Source: Bacteroidales bacterium
Lineage (GTDB): Bacteria; Bacteroidota; Bacteroidia; Bacteroidales; UBA932
Direction: 5' to 3'
DNA: 64,000 nucleotides
Assembly: GCA_017626355.1 (NCBI GenBank)
Contig: JAGAIY010000016.1
Location: forward strand, 62,001-126,000
Positions 62,118 to 64,000 of the stretch are shown in pieces. The number at the start of each line of letters is the position of its first letter. The stretch's first letter is position 1. The position numbers and the translations under genes are program-made. The notes beneath the pieces were generated by a model. The model did no database searches. It saw nothing but the letters and a program-made list of their open reading frames with translations, and was not told where the DNA came from.

Positions 62118-63128
62118 TTATTTATCTTCATTTTTTGCCCACTCGAAGGAATAGATTACCGATTCCACCTGTCTCAGGTACTGGCGCTTGTCGTATTTCG
62201 GTGCATATACGAATCCCTGAAGTACAATTACTTCCTTGCCATCTTTGCTGTAGAAGGCATGGGAAACGAAAGGACCTCCCATAAAATCGTTTTCTACTTC
62301 CCAGAATCCTCTGATTTCGGCAAAATCAAGGCCTTTGTATTTCTTGTATTCGATAGAAGGACGTGCGAAGTCGGAAATAGTCATGTATGTGTTGTCGAAC
62401 ATTCCCGGAACATTGTTCATGAGCATTCTGTTGCTGTTCTCAAGGATGTTGTCCAGATCCATCATCTGCTCTCCATCCACGACAGGATATTTGTAGATGA
62501 GCACTCCCTGAGTGACGTACTGAGGGTTGTACTCTATCCATATGAAGTCCTCGGTCTTTTTCTTGATCTTGTAGCCGGAAGGGAAATGTGGTGATCCTCC
62601 GACCATTTCTGTGACGACAGGAGCAAGAGAGAGCTCTTCATATTTTTTCGTATTGGCTATTACACGGTCCCTTTCTGCCTGTTCCAGAACTGCGGTCATG
62701 TTGCTGCTGTTCTCTTTGATCAGCTTGACGGCTGTATCGCTGTCTGCTGCATTGATGCGTATGACGCACTGAGGTCTTGCCCAGACATCGTTCTTGAATA
62801 CTACGCCAGGTTCTGTCACGTCAGGCTTGATGTTCACTATGATGATGTTCCTGTGGATCTGGAACATCTGTGTGAAACCGTTTGGTGCGACGTTCACAAG
62901 GGTGTAAAGCGGTTCGCTCTGCGGAAGGAAAGGGCATTCGCACGCGAGGCTGTCTCTAAGAACTGTACCCACGGCTCCTTCCCACTGTCCCTTGTCGATC
63001 ACGACGATCACTTCTCCTGCCTTTCCGCTGATGTTGGGAAGAAGTGCCTGTTTTCTTTTGGCATCGCTGCATGATATCAAGGAGATGGCAGCCATCGCCA
63101 TAAAAAGATATGTAAGTATCCGTTTCAT
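62118..63128 (-). CDS. DUF4837-family lipoprotein
   Basis: A 336-residue lipoprotein: signal peptide MKRILTYLFMAMAAISLIS with Cys20 as the lipid-carrying residue. The rest is the DUF4837 domain typical of Bacteroidota (GKAGEVIVVIDKGQWEGAVGTVLRDSL at the start, then FKNDVWARPQCVIRI and FIWIEYNPQYVTQGVLIYKYP, ending in a Lys/Glu-rich tail). The function is unknown. It is 18 nt downstream of rseP and likely co-transcribed, which suggests a role in the cell envelope. Confidence 0.9.
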   Translation of the reverse strand: MKRILTYLFMAMAAISLISCSDAKRKQALLPNISGKAGEVIVVIDKGQWEGAVGTVLRDSLACECPFLPQSEPLYTLVNVAPNGFTQMFQIHRNIIIVNIKPDVTEPGVVFKNDVWARPQCVIRINAADSDTAVKLIKENSSNMTAVLEQAERDRVIANTKKYEELSLAPVVTEMVGGSPHFPSGYKIKKKTEDFIWIEYNPQYVTQGVLIYKYPVVDGEQMMDLDNILENSNRMLMNNVPGMFDNTYMTISDFARPSIEYKKYKGLDFAEIRGFWEVENDFMGGPFVSHAFYSKDGKEVIVLQGFVYAPKYDKRQYLRQVESVIYSFEWAKNEDK

Positions 63129-63146
63129 GTTATTGTGTTTTGTTGG

Positions 63147-64000
63147 TTATCTTAAAAGTCTTGCAATGTCGTTGCCGAAAGCGAGGAACATGAGCGCAAG
63201 CAGCAGGAACATTCCTATCAGCTGCATGACATACAGGAACTTGTCGCTCGGTTTTCTGCCCGTCAGCATCTCGTATATCGTGAATGCTATATGTCCTCCG
63301 TCAAGAGCCGGAATCGGGATGAGGTTCATGACTCCCAGCATAACCGACAGCAGGGCGAGTATGTTGAGAAAACTGTACCAGTCCCATGTCGACGGGAAGA
63401 TCTGGCCCATTGCTATGAAGCTTCCTACGGATTTGTACGCTTCAGTACTTGGTGTGAATACGAGCCTCAGATCCTTGATGTAACCTCCAATCGTCGAAAA
63501 AGTCTTTCTGAATCCGGCAGGGATGGCGTTCAATACCGTATATTCCTTTGTCCTGATGCCGTCTATCCTTGTGAATACTCCTACCCTTCCGAGTGTATCT
63601 GTCTGCAGATCGAGTGAAAGGGTGTCGCTTCCGCGCAGGATTTCAGCATCTATTGTCTTTCCGGCATTGTTTCTCAGTATGGCTTCTGCATCCTGTACGA
63701 AACGGACAGGCTTCTCGTCGATTCCAATGATTCTGTCGTTTACCTGCAGGCCTGAGCTGTAATTTATGGAATTTTCAGGTATCCTGTCGATAGTGAACGG
63801 TCTTGCGAGGTCAAACATTCCAGGCGTATTGAGAACGTCGCCCATACGGCTGTGGTCTATATAAATGTTGACCGTATCTCCATCTCTGAGGACGGTGGCC
63901 TTTGAAGCTCTTTCTCTTGCAAGATTGGCCTGAAGCATGCCGAAATTTTCCGGAACATAGTCGTCGAAGCTCAGTATCCTGTCTCCGTTCCTGAACCCAA
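63147..64000 (-). CDS. rseP: Site-2 protease RseP, 5' part missing
   Basis: The frame remains open to the window edge, so the N-terminal HExxH half lies outside. The visible part shows a PDZ domain (GFRNGDRILSFDDYVPENF at the edge), a second PDZ (GLQVNDRIIGIDEKPV), and the C-terminal membrane core with metal-binding NLIPIPALDGGH (LDG motif) and two further helices. RseP cleaves membrane-embedded anti-sigma factors and signal-peptide remnants. The two PDZ domains and the LDG motif make the assignment firm despite truncation. Confidence 0.94.
   Translation of the reverse strand, partial: GFRNGDRILSFDDYVPENFGMLQANLARERASKATVLRDGDTVNIYIDHSRMGDVLNTPGMFDLARPFTIDRIPENSINYSSGLQVNDRIIGIDEKPVRFVQDAEAILRNNAGKTIDAEILRGSDTLSLDLQTDTLGRVGVFTRIDGIRTKEYTVLNAIPAGFRKTFSTIGGYIKDLRLVFTPSTEAYKSVGSFIAMGQIFPSTWDWYSFLNILALLSVMLGVMNLIPIPALDGGHIAFTIYEMLTGRKPSDKFLYVMQLIGMFLLLALMFLAFGNDIARLLR

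Overview
The window reads as a contiguous chromosomal segment of a gut-type Bacteroidales (phylum Bacteroidota). The evidence is the recurrent Bacteroidota -7 promoter box TAnnTTTG (often with TTG or TTTG 18-20 nt upstream), the near absence of Shine-Dalgarno sites, and lineage-typical families: DUF4837 lipoprotein, Porin_10-type outer-membrane protein, a kinase-RapZ fusion, exbB with tandem exbD genes, and tandem DUF1080. No phage, integrase, transposase, CRISPR array, rRNA or SusC/SusD pair was seen. Most of the window is compact housekeeping sequence in short operons.

Layout. 1-3.4 kb: 3' end of a GLUG-repeat surface protein, then a leftward aldo/keto reductase-murI-esterase operon. 3.4-8.5 kb: asnA, prfB (RF2 without the programmed frameshift), class I fumarase, corA. 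8.6-14.5 kb: a carbohydrate island with a ThuA-like protein divergent from an operon encoding a CE15 glucuronoyl esterase, a double DUF1080 protein, a Tat-exported Gfo/Idh/MocA oxidoreductase and a D-mannonate-type SDR. 14.5-21 kb: asnS-udk-tonB, alkaline phosphatase, and exbB-membrane protein-exbD-exbD (leftward). 21-25 kb: dprA-tatD-ansA and queA. 25.4-30.7 kb: NUDIX hydrolase facing the pyrE-SRPBCC-rsmF-type methyltransferase-TPR-permease operon across overlapping promoters. 30.7-36.6 kb: porin-lytic transglycosylase and pncB-pncA. 36.7-41.2 kb: AmgK-like kinase fused to a RapZ C-terminal domain, a MurU-like nucleotidyltransferase, YccF, a CPBP protease and a second nucleotidyltransferase.

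41.3-45.7 kb: ftsB/divIC, purB, typA, yceD-rpmF and tRNA-Arg(CCT). 46-55 kb: a long rightward run ridA-unknown-acyl-CoA ligase-dCMP deaminase-S41 protease-D-2-hydroxyacid dehydrogenase-LytS-type kinase-LytTR regulator. 55-59.3 kb: glyA, SpoU methyltransferase, DUF819 protein and an aldose epimerase lipoprotein. 59.3-64 kb: groES-groEL, tRNA-Glu(TTC)-rpsT, and rseP (cut by the window end)-DUF4837.

Three things stand out. First, a dispersed intergenic element of about 93 nt has four good copies and one weaker copy. It consists of two 18-nt units of consensus YTGAnnnnYAGnnnnTTA spaced 64-65 nt apart around a 24-nt hairpin. I do not recognise it. Second, the 8.6-14.5 kb island looks like an oxidative (3-keto) glycoside-cleavage route joined to uronic-acid release. 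Third, the AmgK-RapZC fusion beside MurU suggests hexosamine sensing built into cell-wall sugar recycling.
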